Source: CBDCYN01 sp965224205 (GTDB taxonomy: Bacteria > Planctomycetota > Phycisphaerae > Phycisphaerales > Phycisphaeraceae). Taken from it: 64,000 nucleotides of DNA. The number at the start of each line of letters is the position of its first letter. The first letter of the stretch is position 1. This document shows positions 1 to 9,216 of this stretch, piece after piece. The DNA is taken from NCBI GenBank assembly GCA_965224205.1, contig CBDCYN010000009.1:124001-188000 (forward strand), read 5' to 3'. Under the pieces are notes generated by a model, which searched no databases, was not told the origin of the DNA, and saw only the letters and a list, made by a program, of their open reading frames with translations. A program made the translations under genes and the position numbers.

Positions 1-1596
1 CAAGGTGTCGCCGAGGTTCATCTCCAATGGCGAGACCAGCTCACGGCGGTGTTGCGTCGTCACCTGCGGTGGATGATGCCGATCCTTGTCGTTACGGGGT
101 TTATTGCCGCAGCGACAGAATGGCGGGTGGAGGATCTCTACAGGCGAAGCTTTGGCCGCATTGCGTTCATCGTCGGGATGATCGCGCTGGCGGCCTTCGC
201 TCAGCGTTTGTTGGGGAGTCGCGGCGGGGTGGTCGAGGAGCTGCGAGCGCACAAACGTAATAGTTGGATGTCACGGTTGATGTGGCTCTGGTACCCGATC
301 GTCGTCGGCGCACCGTTGGCGCTGGCCGGGATGGCGGTGCTTGGTTATTACTATACGAGCTACGAGCTGGCTCAGCGTCTGGTGGCGACGGGATGTTTGG
401 CTTTAGGTCTTATCCTCGCGCACGATCTCGTGTTGCGGTGGTTGTTCGTGGCCCAGAGGAAACTCGAAGTCACGAGGGCTCGAGAAAAGCAGATAGCGGC
501 TACCGCCGCCCAAGCGACGAGTGGCCAGCAGAAAGGGGCGACAGAAACACCGCCGCCGGCCTTAGAGTTTCCGGAGATCACGCTAGAGGCGATCAACGAG
601 CACACGCGCCGCCTGGTGCGCACCCTGATCGGGATCACATCATTAGTCGGGTTATGGCTGGTGTGGGAACCGGTCTTGCCGGCGCTTCGCATCTTTGACG
701 ACATTGAACTCTGGCAGCAGGCGGTCATGGTCGATGGCCATGAGGTCATGCGCGCGATCACTCTTGCCAATCTTGCATTGGCGTTCGTTCTAGCCATCGT
801 GACGGTCGTGGCGGCCCGAAATCTGCCCGGCGTCTTGGAGATTGTGGCCTTGAACCGTCTGCCTCTGGAGCCGGGTAGCCGATACGCCATCGCGACCATC
901 AGCCGTTATCTCATCACCGCGGTTGGCATCGGCCTTGTGTTCAATGCCCTAGGGATCGGATGGGCCAAGTTTCAGTGGCTGGTGGCGGCGTTGGGGGTCG
1001 GGCTGGGGTTTGGGCTTCAGGAGATCTTCGCCAATTTTATATCCGGCTTGATTATCCTCTTCGAGCGTCCGTTCCGCGTGGGTGACACGGTCACGGTGGG
1101 GCAGATCAGCGGGACGGTCTCACGACTTCAGATCAGAGCGACCACGATCACCGACTGGGACCGCAAGGAACTGATCGTCCCCAATAAGGAGTTTATTACG
1201 GGCCAACTGGTGAACTGGACGCTGTCCGACGCCACGCTGCGTATCGTGATCCGGGTCGGGGTGGCGTATGGTTCGGATACCAAGTTGGCACGAGAAACAT
1301 TGATTGATGTCGCGAAAAAACACCCACTGGTTCTTCGAGACCCGCCGCCCTCGGTGGTCTTCTGGGAGTTCGGGGATAGCTCTTTGAACTTTGACTTACG
1401 CGTGTTTGTGGGAAACATCAACAACCTTGTTCAGGTGCGGGATGATCTGCACATGGCCATTGACGAGGCGTTCCGGAAAGCGGAATTGGAAATAGCCTTC
1501 CCGCAGCAAGACATGCATATGGATACCGCACGCCCGCTTGAAGTCCGCCTGATTCGAGAAAAACAAGGTGCGTCGAAAGATGGGGCGAACGCATGA
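1..1596 (+). CDS. MscS-family mechanosensitive channel, C-terminal part (5' end outside window)
   Basis: The frame is open to the left edge, with no stop before the internal GTG at 49, so the true start lies outside the window. About 530 residues are visible. Several hydrophobic segments are followed by the MscS core: a Gly/Ala-rich pore helix (LGVGLGFGLQEIFANF, near residues 325-340) and the beta domain RPFRVGDTVTVGQISGTV. The chain ends with the usual C-terminal alpha/beta domain (IAFPQQDMHMD). The extra membrane segments before the core place it with the large MscK/MscM type rather than the short MscS type. Such proteins open under membrane tension in the inner membrane and release solutes during hypo-osmotic shock. 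That fits an organism with an ectoine locus 11 kb away, though no operon link is visible. Confidence 0.9.
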   Translation, partial: QGVAEVHLQWRDQLTAVLRRHLRWMMPILVVTGFIAAATEWRVEDLYRRSFGRIAFIVGMIALAAFAQRLLGSRGGVVEELRAHKRNSWMSRLMWLWYPIVVGAPLALAGMAVLGYYYTSYELAQRLVATGCLALGLILAHDLVLRWLFVAQRKLEVTRAREKQIAATAAQATSGQQKGATETPPPALEFPEITLEAINEHTRRLVRTLIGITSLVGLWLVWEPVLPALRIFDDIELWQQAVMVDGHEVMRAITLANLALAFVLAIVTVVAARNLPGVLEIVALNRLPLEPGSRYAIATISRYLITAVGIGLVFNALGIGWAKFQWLVAALGVGLGFGLQEIFANFISGLIILFERPFRVGDTVTVGQISGTVSRLQIRATTITDWDRKELIVPNKEFITGQLVNWTLSDATLRIVIRVGVAYGSDTKLARETLIDVAKKHPLVLRDPPPSVVFWEFGDSSLNFDLRVFVGNINNLVQVRDDLHMAIDEAFRKAELEIAFPQQDMHMDTARPLEVRLIREKQGASKDGANA

Positions 1597-2107
1597 TTAC
1601 TGACCAATGCAGCCGGCCCATCTATAATAGAAAAAGTTTTATATGACGTTTCCGTTAATCTTTGTTCGTTACACAAGCAGGCCACCTGACAAAGTCATGG
1701 ATACTATAAAAAATATTGGTGCTTGCCCCGTGCTCGCGGCAGATCTGATCGCCTGCCTTAACGGCCCTTCGGCAGGTTAGCCACGATCCGCTCGTCTGAA
1801 AATCGATTCTCTATCACACACCTTTCCGGCCCACCATCCTAACCTTGCAACCTGAGACATTTTCAGGCACCAGGACGGTGACGACAGATGAATGTTGAAG
1901 AGGGGCGGTGATTTTGTCGAAAAAATAGGGTCAATCATTGGCATGAGAAATAGGCAAATCGTATAGTTTGTTTGGCGTTGATGAGGTAGAGAAAATCGAT
2001 CCCTATATGCCGCATTTCGTTGATTTGGTCCAGGCCGCTTGCGATGTGTGTCTATCTGGGCGGACAACGCATCACCACATCATTTTACCTGCGAAGGAGA
2101 TGGACCC
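1597..2107. other. gene-free stretch upstream of the pilin-like gene
   Basis: No convincing ORF. It contains a short stem-loop (CCTGCC at 1752-1757 pairing with GGCAGG at 1771-1776, no U-run) and a possible promoter for the downstream gene at 1938-1967. Base composition is lower in GC than the flanking genes. Confidence 0.5.
1938..1967 (+). promoter_or_regulatory. possible sigma70-type promoter for the pilin-like gene
   Basis: TTGGCA at 1938 and TATAGT at 1962 are separated by 18 bp, about 140 nt upstream of the ATG at 2108. The match is by eye only. Confidence 0.3.
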
Positions 2108-2605
2108 ATGAGAGCCGATACCGTGATCGCCAGAAGAAAGAAGAAGATCCAGGGGTTTTCGCTCGTTGAACTGCTCATCGTGGTCGCGGTGCTGGGGATC
2201 CTCGCGTCGATGGTGATCCCGCAGTTCGCGATGGCCGACGCCGCCGCCGAGCAGGCGACTTTCGCCCGTAGCATCGGCCGATTCAACGAAGCGGCCCAGA
2301 TTTATATGAACGCCACCGGTGAGCTGGTCGAGGACGCATCGTCGGGGCAGCTGCCCACAGGTTGGGAGCCCTACGTCGACGAGCGCGGCTGGGTGAGCCC
2401 GACGCCGGTCGGAGGGGTGTGGGATTTTGAGCAGAATTCTTTCGGTTTCACCTCGTGTTTCGGGGTTCACTTCCTTGATCCCAATGAAAACCCCGGTGAC
2501 ACGTACATGGAAGATATCGACCGGTTGATCGACGACGGTAACCTCAACACCGGTAGCTTTCGAAAGATCGACACAGACCGGTACTACAGCATCCTCATCC
2601 GATAA
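2108..2605 (+). CDS. type IV pilin / general secretion pseudopilin-like protein
   Basis: A 165-residue protein with a class III prepilin signal. A short basic leader (ARRKKKIQ) ends in G16, followed by FSLVELLIVVAVLGILAS with Glu at +5 of the mature protein. This is the signature cleaved and N-methylated by a prepilin peptidase at the inner membrane. The rest is a short soluble domain with few recognisable features, as in the minor pilins and DUF1559-like prepilins common in planctomycetes. The ATG at 2108 is chosen over the upstream start at 2039 because GGAG at 2096-2099 sits 8 nt before it and the prepilin leader then has normal length. No other pilus or type II secretion genes are nearby, so its machinery must be encoded elsewhere. 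Confidence 0.8.
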   Translation: MRADTVIARRKKKIQGFSLVELLIVVAVLGILASMVIPQFAMADAAAEQATFARSIGRFNEAAQIYMNATGELVEDASSGQLPTGWEPYVDERGWVSPTPVGGVWDFEQNSFGFTSCFGVHFLDPNENPGDTYMEDIDRLIDDGNLNTGSFRKIDTDRYYSILIR

Positions 2606-3171
2606 CGTAACGGGATGCGATCTCGATCCGGCAGGACAGGCCGTGTCCCGGGCACGATTCATACCGAGCCGGGATGAAATTACTGCACAATTCGTGTACG
2701 CGGCAGGGAAATCCCCGAGGTCCACGCGTCACCGACGCGGTATTTTGATACGCGATGCGTAGCGCATCGTTCGCCACGGACGAGGCACGCAAACCGTTGG
2801 GCATACGGTCAGTCCCGGTCGTGCGACGTGCCCAGATTCTTTGAAATCAGATGCACGGCTGACGGATCGACACGTCACCCCGCACGGGGGTTGTGCCGAA
2901 CGATCCGCTACGTATAAACACGGTCCAACACCGAGAACTTGGAACGGACCGTGCAGGCCCCCCCGCCTCCATCATGAGCTTTCCCAGTGCTGTCAATTCA
3001 AACGGCCCTGGGCACCAAATCCCTCTGCTTGTCTGCTTCTGGCGACGGGCCTAGACTTTACAATCAGCATGACGATGGCCTAGCGTCGACCCGCCCCTTA
3101 TCATCCCGCTACGCCACCTGGTCCGTCGTCATAATTCCCCCCGATTTGACCCCGCACCAAAGGATTATCCC
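2606..3171. other. gene-free stretch with one R1 repeat
   Basis: Holds one copy of dispersed repeat R1 (2660-2763). The rest shows no supportable gene; small frames at 2841-3083 and 2987-3472 lack ribosome binding sites and a recognisable product. Confidence 0.5.
2660..2763 (+). repeat. dispersed intergenic repeat R1, copy A
   Basis: Shares blocks in the same order and spacing with the copies at 11777, 7390 (inverted) and 25421 (inverted): CCGGGATGAAAT, then CGTGTACGCGGCAGGGAAAT, then GACGCGGTATTTTGATACGC. The distal end forms a small hairpin (GATGCG/CGCATC). No ORF is conserved. Confidence 0.75.
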
Positions 3172-3657
3172 ATGGCCCAGCACCGTTGGATCGTTGAGCC
3201 CGACATCCTCTCGGTCGAGATCAAGAACGTCGAGTACGCCGGCCCGGATGCCAGCAACGAGATCTACGTCTGGTTCAAGCTCGACTTCACCGGCAAACTC
3301 GGCGGGAAGCTCGAATGCAACAACCAAGGCAGGACCACCACGCGCGACGTCGAGATCGACGTGGCCGGGAGCGTCTACATCGCCCAGAGCATCCCGGAGA
3401 TGGCCATCGGTCAGGTCCTGCCCACCAAGTGGCTCAAGATCGCGCACTGGACGCTCAAGGGCGGCAAGATGATCCTCGCGGCCCTTAAGAAATACCGCCA
3501 GATCGAACGCATCAAGAAAGAGTTCCGCGAGGCCGGCCCTGCCCTGTGCATGGGCGATAGCAGCGTCATCGGCCGCGGCTCGGTCACCGTTGGGCCCATC
3601 TTCCTCGACAGCAACGGCAGGATCATCACCCCAACGCTTGATCCCTGGACCGCGTGA
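3172..3657 (+). CDS. hypothetical protein
   Basis: A 161-residue protein with codon use like its neighbours and a weak AAAGGA before the ATG. It has no signal peptide or membrane segment. The first 85 residues look beta-rich (alternating hydrophobics, as in ILSVEIKNVEYAG and NEIYVWFKLDF). A basic helical stretch follows (LAALKKYRQIERIKKEFREA), then a short C-terminal part with Gly and Ser (GDSSVIGRGSVTVG). I do not recognise a family. It stands alone, separated from the downstream helicase gene by two strong palindromes. Confidence 0.6.
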   Translation: MAQHRWIVEPDILSVEIKNVEYAGPDASNEIYVWFKLDFTGKLGGKLECNNQGRTTTRDVEIDVAGSVYIAQSIPEMAIGQVLPTKWLKIAHWTLKGGKMILAALKKYRQIERIKKEFREAGPALCMGDSSVIGRGSVTVGPIFLDSNGRIITPTLDPWTA

Positions 3658-3696
3658 GGGTAAGAAAGCGTATGGGCATCGCTGTGTACTGTGTGC

Positions 3697-3776
3697 CACT
3701 GGCGGCTTGCCCGCCAGTGCGGATATCGGACGGATGCGCCTGCTGCTCATGAGCCCTGCGTGAATCACGCGGGGCT
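3697..3776. repeat. pair of strong palindromes (REP-like or terminator-like)
   Basis: Two hairpins lie between the hypothetical gene and the helicase gene. CACTGGCGG (3697-3705) pairs perfectly with CCGCCAGTG (3711-3719) across a 5-nt loop. AGCCCTGCGTGA (3752) pairs with TCACGCGGGGCT, ending at 3776, with one G-U. Neither has a following U-run, so REP-like elements are as likely as terminators. Confidence 0.55.
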
Positions 3777-3814
3777 AAACCGTGTTTATAAACTGATCGC
3801 CGCGTCTACTCATC

Positions 3815-6130
3815 ATGACTTCATCTATATCAACCCCACACGAAACCGAGATCCTTGACGGCCTCACCGAACCCCAGCGTCAAGCCGTCACCCATGTCGA
3901 TGGCCCGCTGCTGGTCCTGGCCGGGCCGGGGTCGGGCAAAACACGGGTGATCACCCAGCGGATCGCTTACCTGGTGCGCTGCGTCGGGATCGCCCCGTGG
4001 AACGTCTTGGCCATCACGTTTACCAACAAAGCCGCGACCGAGATGAACCACCGCGTCGCCCAGCGCATGACCGAAGGCCAAGCCCGGGCGGTCACGGTCA
4101 GCACGTTCCACAGCCTCTGCGCACGGACCCTGCGGCGGTATGGGGAGTACCTCGGCCTACCACCCGGGTACTCCATCTACGACAGCTCCGATCAGAACCG
4201 GGCGATGAAGAAGACCCTCACCGATCTTCAGATCAACCCTAGCAACTTCCCGCCCGGCAAGGTCCTGGCCACGATCAGCAAGGCCAAGAACGAGCTGCTC
4301 GACCCCCAGGCCTACGCCGCCCAAGCCAGCGACTACTACGCCCGCATGGTCGCTGAGATCTACAAGGCTTATCAGAAAAATCTCACCAAGAGTAACGCCC
4401 TGGACTTCGACGACCTGCTGATGCGCACCGTGAACCTCGTCCGCGACCACCCGACGGTCCTCGAAGAACTGCGTGAGCGCTATCAGTACGTCCTTGTCGA
4501 TGAGTACCAGGACACCAACCACGCCCAGTTCGTGCTCGCCCACGCCCTGTGCGCCCAGCACCAAAACCTCTGCGCTACCGGCGACCCCGACCAATCCATC
4601 TACGGCTGGCGCGGCGCTGATATCCGCAATATCCTCGATATCGAAAGCCACTTCCCCGGCGTGGCCACGGTGCGGCTCGAGCAGAACTACCGGTCGACCA
4701 AGAACATCATCGCCGCCGCCGACGCCCTGATCCAGCTCAACACCCACCGCCGCCACAAGACCCTCTGGACCGAAAACGACGAAGGCGAACCGCTCGACGC
4801 GATCACCTGCAACGATGAGCATCAAGAGGCCCGGTGGGTCGTGGATTGGTTGGTCAACCATCATCACAAGAACGATGTCTCGTGGTCGGACATGGCGGTG
4901 TTCTACAGGATCAACAGCCTCAGCCGGGTGATGGAAGAGGCCCTGCGCACCGCGAATATCCCGTATCAGATCGCCCGCGGCACCGCGTTCTACGACCGCA
5001 AAGAGATCAAGGACGCTCTGGCGTACCTGCGCGTGATCGCCAACCCCGCTGACGAGATCAACCTGCTACGCATCATCAATACCCCCGCCCGCAAGATCAG
5101 CGCCAACACCGTTAAAGCGATGCAGACCCACGCCACCGCCGCGGGGTTGACCCTCGGGCAGGTCGTCGCCGACCCGGACCACGTGGTGGCTCTCAAACCC
5201 CGCGCGATCGCGGCGATCAAAAAGTTTCACGAGATGTGCACCGCGTGGCGGCAAGAGGCCGGGATTGATGTCGATGATCAAGCAAGCGTAACACCCGCGC
5301 CCCAGGACGGGACCCCGTCGCTGCGCGTCTTCCTCGAGCGCGTGCTCCACGAGTCTGGGCTTAAAGACTACTACGCCGGCGACGCGTCCGACCCCGACCA
5401 GGAACGCCTCATGAACCTCGGGGAGCTGATCAGCTCCGCCGGCCAATTCGACGATGAATTCGATGCGTTCCCCCAGGAAGGGTTTGATAGCGATCAACCC
5501 CCGACTCTGGCCCAGAAGCTCGAAGCGTATTTGGAGCAGATCAGCCTGGTCAGTGATATCGACGCGATCGACACCACCCAGGGCGCGGTTACGCTCATGA
5601 CCCTCCACGCGGCCAAGGGGTTGGAGTTCACCGCTGTGGCAATGATCGGGGTCGAAGAGAACCTGCTACCCCACAGCCGCGCCCAGACGAACAACCATGA
5701 GCTGGAAGAAGAACGCCGCCTCTGCTTCGTGGGCATCACCCGTTCCAAGCGGCGCCTGGCCATGACCCACGCCCGGTTCCGCACCGTGTTCGGGCAGATC
5801 CAACCCACGATCCCCAGCCGGTTCTTAAGCGAGATCCCCGACCAGCACATGACCCAGACCGACCTGACCCAAACCGAAGAGACCCGCGGCCGGGGTTACG
5901 AATACACCTACGACGACGCCGACCCACCCGCCGGCGACGATCTCGATAGCGGTGACTCGAACGATCGCGGCGGCCTCAACCCCGGGGCGCGTGTTCGCCA
6001 CCGCGACTTCGGCGTCGGGCAGGTGATGAGCGTCCAACCCGCTGGAGCCCAGACCCGCGCCCGTGTGAAGTTTCTCACGGTCGGGGTCAAGACCCTGGTG
6101 CTCCAGTACGCCCGCCTCGAAAAGATCTAA
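3815..6130 (+). CDS. pcrA: UvrD/PcrA-type ATP-dependent DNA helicase
   Basis: A 771-residue superfamily 1A 3'-5' helicase for DNA repair and clearing recombination intermediates. Motifs in order: Q-motif region LTEPQRQAV; Walker A AGPGSGKT (residues 36-43); Ia ITFTNKAA; Walker B/II VDEYQDTN (near 228-235); III GDPDQSIYGWRGAD; IV LEQNYRS; V LMTLHAAKGLEF (near 590); VI EERRLCFVGITRSKRRL. The C-terminal 60 residues (GARVRHRDFGVGQV...) form the Tudor-like domain typical of PcrA/UvrD, which binds RNA polymerase in characterised members. Length matches the family. No strong Shine-Dalgarno precedes the ATG. It appears monocistronic. Confidence 0.96.
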   Translation: MTSSISTPHETEILDGLTEPQRQAVTHVDGPLLVLAGPGSGKTRVITQRIAYLVRCVGIAPWNVLAITFTNKAATEMNHRVAQRMTEGQARAVTVSTFHSLCARTLRRYGEYLGLPPGYSIYDSSDQNRAMKKTLTDLQINPSNFPPGKVLATISKAKNELLDPQAYAAQASDYYARMVAEIYKAYQKNLTKSNALDFDDLLMRTVNLVRDHPTVLEELRERYQYVLVDEYQDTNHAQFVLAHALCAQHQNLCATGDPDQSIYGWRGADIRNILDIESHFPGVATVRLEQNYRSTKNIIAAADALIQLNTHRRHKTLWTENDEGEPLDAITCNDEHQEARWVVDWLVNHHHKNDVSWSDMAVFYRINSLSRVMEEALRTANIPYQIARGTAFYDRKEIKDALAYLRVIANPADEINLLRIINTPARKISANTVKAMQTHATAAGLTLGQVVADPDHVVALKPRAIAAIKKFHEMCTAWRQEAGIDVDDQASVTPAPQDGTPSLRVFLERVLHESGLKDYYAGDASDPDQERLMNLGELISSAGQFDDEFDAFPQEGFDSDQPPTLAQKLEAYLEQISLVSDIDAIDTTQGAVTLMTLHAAKGLEFTAVAMIGVEENLLPHSRAQTNNHELEEERRLCFVGITRSKRRLAMTHARFRTVFGQIQPTIPSRFLSEIPDQHMTQTDLTQTEETRGRGYEYTYDDADPPAGDDLDSGDSNDRGGLNPGARVRHRDFGVGQVMSVQPAGAQTRARVKFLTVGVKTLVLQYARLEKI

Positions 6131-6365
6131 TGGGATAGCCAACCCTGGCAAGATACCGTTGGATACGCGAAGCGCCTATCTCCGTCTCATCGCGATTGCC
6201 TTGGCCGTGCTCTGAGAGCCCAGAAATTTCCTTGCCGCGTACACGGATCGCGTCGTATTGTCATCGGGGATGGGTCATCGGTGTGTACATCCTCAAGCGT
6301 TGAGGGGAGTCATCCTTTATCCGTCCAGCTCTGCCGGTCGTCGTGATTCACCCACGTGGATCGGA

Positions 6366-7004
6366 CTATGCAGTGGCTTTCTCAAAATTCTCCGAAACTT
6401 TCGACCAGTTCACCACGCCCCACCACGCCGCGATGTAATCGGGTCGCCGGTTCTGATACTTCAGGTAATAGGCGTGTTCCCAGACATCCAAACCCAAAAC
6501 CGGGGTTCCGGGGCACTCCACGACCCCTTTCATCAGTGGGTTATCTTGGTTCGGGGTCGAACACACACACAGCTTCCCGTCATCTTTGCAGCACAGCCAC
6601 GCCCACCCCGACCCGAACCGGGTCGCCGCCGCGTTGCTGAAGGATTCCTTGAACTGCTCGAATCCCCCTAAGTCACGATCGATGGCCGCCGCCAGGTCGC
6701 CCGAAGGCTGCCCACCGCCGCCTTGCCCCGGGGCCGCCATACACGGCCAGAACAGGCTGTGGTTGTAGTGCCCCCCTCCGTTGTTGCGGACGGCGCCGCG
6801 CGCCTCATCGGGGATCGACTTCAGGTCAACCAGTAATTGTTCCAGGGGCTTCCCCTCCAACCCCGACCGCCCTTGGACCGCGGCGTCGAGCTTGGTCACG
6901 TAACCCGCGTGGTGTTTGGAGTAGTGGATCTCCATGGTCCGGGCGTCAATCACCGGCTCAAGAGCGCTGAAGTCGTACGGCAGATCTTGCAACGAGAAGG
7001 CCAT
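6366..7004 (-). CDS. sodA: superoxide dismutase, Mn-type
   Basis: A 212-residue Fe/Mn superoxide dismutase, converting superoxide to peroxide and oxygen in the cytoplasm (no signal peptide). The four metal ligands fall in expected motifs: HYSKHHAGYV, GGHYNHSLFW, and Asp and His of DVWEHAYYLKYQNRRPDYI. The Gly-Gly-His-x-Asn-His motif and the Gln in STPNQDNPL are the Mn-type pattern. The frame extends upstream, but the start at 7004 (MAFSLQDLPYDF) is chosen because AGGAG lies 9 nt before it and the extension is unlike any SOD. Convergent with the helicase gene. Confidence 0.95.
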   Translation of the reverse strand: MAFSLQDLPYDFSALEPVIDARTMEIHYSKHHAGYVTKLDAAVQGRSGLEGKPLEQLLVDLKSIPDEARGAVRNNGGGHYNHSLFWPCMAAPGQGGGGQPSGDLAAAIDRDLGGFEQFKESFSNAAATRFGSGWAWLCCKDDGKLCVCSTPNQDNPLMKGVVECPGTPVLGLDVWEHAYYLKYQNRRPDYIAAWWGVVNWSKVSENFEKATA

Positions 7005-7537
7005 CGGTAGTCTCCTAAAAATAACGAATACGGCTTTACCCGGCCCGGTTCGATCCGCGGGGATGGACGGTGGGCCAGCGATTGTTTGTGTTACCCCATC
7101 TTTGGTCCGCCTCGTGGCCCTCCCGGTCGGTGCCGCGCGACGCTCACGGACGGCCATGCTAAAGGACGATGCGGGTCACGGTCAAGGCCGCGCCGCCGTC
7201 TGGGCTCATACGCTTTCACGCTCAAAAATGGTATGAACCCCCGCTGTTCATCCTATTTTCGTGTGCATTGTTTTGTTACGATAATCCTCAGCGGTTACGG
7301 ACAAACGCATGGTAGCCCGCGGTGGTGCAAGCCGTGGAGAGTTCCAACCGATGATAAGACAAACAACACTTGTTGCGATGATCAGACAGGCAGGGATACG
7401 CATCGCGTATCAACATACCGCGGCGGTGAACCGGTTGACCCCGGGTCGGGTCGTGCCGCGTACAAGAATCACGCCGCGTTTTCATCCGGGATCGGTCGTT
7501 ATGCCCATAAAATAAGCCCATAAAAGGAGACGAACCG
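7005..7537. other. gene-free stretch between sodA and the AIM24 gene
   Basis: Contains an inverted copy of repeat R1 (7390-7503) immediately upstream of the AIM24-family gene, whose promoter must lie inside or next to the repeat. No other feature is supportable. Confidence 0.5.
7390..7503 (-). repeat. dispersed intergenic repeat R1, copy C (inverted)
   Basis: On the minus strand it reads CCCGGATGAAAACGCGG, CGTGATTCTTGTACGCGGCA and CCGCGGTATGTTGATACGCG, matching copies A and B. The end is a perfect stem-loop (GATACGC/GCGTATC). It lies directly before the ribosome binding site of the AIM24 gene. Confidence 0.75.
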
Positions 7538-8329
7538 ATGCAGTGCCATGAAGTAGATTACGAGATCATCGGTGATGACCTACAGATGGTGCTCGTCGAG
7601 CTTGACCCGGGCGAATCGGTCGTCGCCGAAGCCGGGTCGATGACCTACATGGAAGACTCGATCACCTTCGAGGCCAAGCTAGGCGACGGCTCCCAGCTCC
7701 AGGAGGGGTTCTTCGGCAAGCTCTGGTCGGCGGGCAAGCGTGCGATCACGGGTGAATCGCTGTTCATGACCCATTTCACCAATAGCGGCCGCGACAAGCG
7801 GCACGTGGCGTTCTCTAGCGCCATCCCGGGCAAGATCGTCCCGCTCGACCTGGCCGTGCTGGGTGGGCATATCACCTGCCAGAAAGATTCGTTTCTCTGC
7901 GCCGCGTTGGGGACGAAGATCGATGTCACGTTCAACCGGCGGCTGGGCGCGGGGTTCTTCGGCGGCGAGGGGTTCATCCTCCAGACCCTCCACGGCGACG
8001 GGATGGCGTTTGTCCAGGCCGGCGGGGCGATCATCGAGCGTCAGCTCCAGGGCGAGACCCTGCGCGTCGACACCGGGTGCCTCGTGGCGTTTACCCAGGG
8101 GGTCGAATACGACATCCAGCGGGCGGGCAACCTCAAATCCATGGTCTTCGGCGGTGAGGGGCTGTTCCTGGCGACCCTGCGTGGCCACGGGACCGTGTGG
8201 CTCCAGAGCCTGCCGTTTAGCCGTCTAGCGAACAACATCATCGCTCATGCTCCGCGCGCCGGCGGTAGCGACAAGGGCGAAGGGTCCTTGATCGGCGGGT
8301 TGAGCCAGATGTTTGAGATCAAGACCTGA
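7538..8329 (+). CDS. AIM24 / TIGR00266 family protein
   Basis: A 263-residue protein matching the AIM24 (TIGR00266) family by its opening MQCHEVDYEIIGDDLQMVLV, the motif GESVVAEAGSMTYMED, and repeated Gly-rich beta segments (GAGFFGGEGFILQTLHGDG; GGEGLFLATLRGHG). These proteins have a double-stranded beta-helix-like fold. In mitochondria AIM24 supports inner-membrane organisation; the bacterial role is unknown. No signal peptide or transmembrane helix. A strong ribosome binding site (AAAGGAGA at 7523) supports the start. Monocistronic, preceded by an R1 repeat. Confidence 0.85.
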   Translation: MQCHEVDYEIIGDDLQMVLVELDPGESVVAEAGSMTYMEDSITFEAKLGDGSQLQEGFFGKLWSAGKRAITGESLFMTHFTNSGRDKRHVAFSSAIPGKIVPLDLAVLGGHITCQKDSFLCAALGTKIDVTFNRRLGAGFFGGEGFILQTLHGDGMAFVQAGGAIIERQLQGETLRVDTGCLVAFTQGVEYDIQRAGNLKSMVFGGEGLFLATLRGHGTVWLQSLPFSRLANNIIAHAPRAGGSDKGEGSLIGGLSQMFEIKT

Positions 8330-8412
8330 TTCAGTCCAAGTCAGGGAATCGAGATTTCAGGCCAATGCTAACCGACACGAATCAGGCTCGATCGTTGCCC
8401 AAGGTGATCTCC

Positions 8413-8438
8413 CTGCGGGCTGGCAGCCCGCAGCTAAG
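8413..8438. repeat. intergenic palindrome, repeat R3 copy 1 (short)
   Basis: A perfect palindrome, CTGCGGGCTG-g-CAGCCCGCAG, followed by CTAAG. The same core occurs at 9295 and 26695. It sits between the convergent AIM24 and SDR genes, where a bidirectional terminator would be expected. Confidence 0.6.
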
Positions 8439-8493
8439 AGCTTCCAATACGAAACACCCTCCTTTTTCTCTTTTTTATGATGACCCTATCTGG

Positions 8494-9216
8494 TCAGCCG
8501 GGGCTGGGCAGTAAGATCACCTCACCGGGATCGAAGCGACGTCTGCCCGTGATGCAGTCGACAATCACGTCGGCGACTTCCGCGGGATCGAGCGTGCGGC
8601 TCTCGGGGATCGCCTGTTTATCGAAGATCCCCCGCAGCATCGGGGTCTCGACCGCTCCGGGCGCGACGGTCACCGCCCGGATATTCAATGGCTGACCCTC
8701 CCCAGCGATACAGCGGGTGAACATATTAACCCCTGCTTTGGCCGCAGCGTAGACCGCGAAGTTTGGGAACGGGTCGACGCTGGCCATGGATGAGACGTTG
8801 ACGATCACCCCCCCTTTGTTTTTCATCACCGGCCAGGCCGCGGAGGCGAGGTAGACCGCTGCGGAAAGGTTCACGTCGAAACACCGTCGGTAGATCTCCG
8901 GGGTGAGTTGTTCGATTGACAGGTAAGGCGCATCGCCTGCCACGTGGGCGATCGCGTCGAGCCCCCCATACTCACCCAAGGCCAGATCCACCGCCCGGCC
9001 TGCAGTGGCGGGGTCAGCCAGATCCGCGGCCATGACCCGGCACCTGACCCGCGAGCCGTGCTGCCGTTGGGCTAGCTCGACCGTTTGCTGGAGCTTCGAC
9101 TCGGTTCGCCCGATCAGGACCTGTCGATACCCCTGGCTAGCGAGCTGCAACGCGGTCTGACGGCCGATCCCACTGCCGGCGCCGCTAACAATTACGATGG
9201 GCTGATCGGTGCTCAT
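8494..9216 (-). CDS. short-chain dehydrogenase/reductase (SDR)
   Basis: A 240-residue classical SDR oxidoreductase. The NAD(P)-binding motif is SGAGSGIG near residues 11-18, with the catalytic Ser in INVNVSSMAS-like NVSSMAS and YAAAK supplying Tyr and Lys. The segment after the catalytic Tyr (VTVAPGAVETPM) is the normal PG motif. The start at 9216 (MSTDQPIVIVSG) places the Rossmann strand at the usual position; earlier in-frame Met codons at 9285 and 9255 would add an atypical leader. The ribosome binding site is weak for all candidates. Substrate cannot be inferred. It stands alone on the minus strand. Confidence 0.88.
   Translation of the reverse strand: MSTDQPIVIVSGAGSGIGRQTALQLASQGYRQVLIGRTESKLQQTVELAQRQHGSRVRCRVMAADLADPATAGRAVDLALGEYGGLDAIAHVAGDAPYLSIEQLTPEIYRRCFDVNLSAAVYLASAAWPVMKNKGGVIVNVSSMASVDPFPNFAVYAAAKAGVNMFTRCIAGEGQPLNIRAVTVAPGAVETPMLRGIFDKQAIPESRTLDPAEVADVIVDCITGRRRFDPGEVILLPSPG

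Noticed and set aside
7288..7521. Short similar peptides encoded by R1 copies (RSRMKxRRDSCT and LIRDAY)
   Set aside because: The similarity follows from nucleotide conservation of the repeat; copies differ by frame-breaking changes and lack ribosome binding sites.
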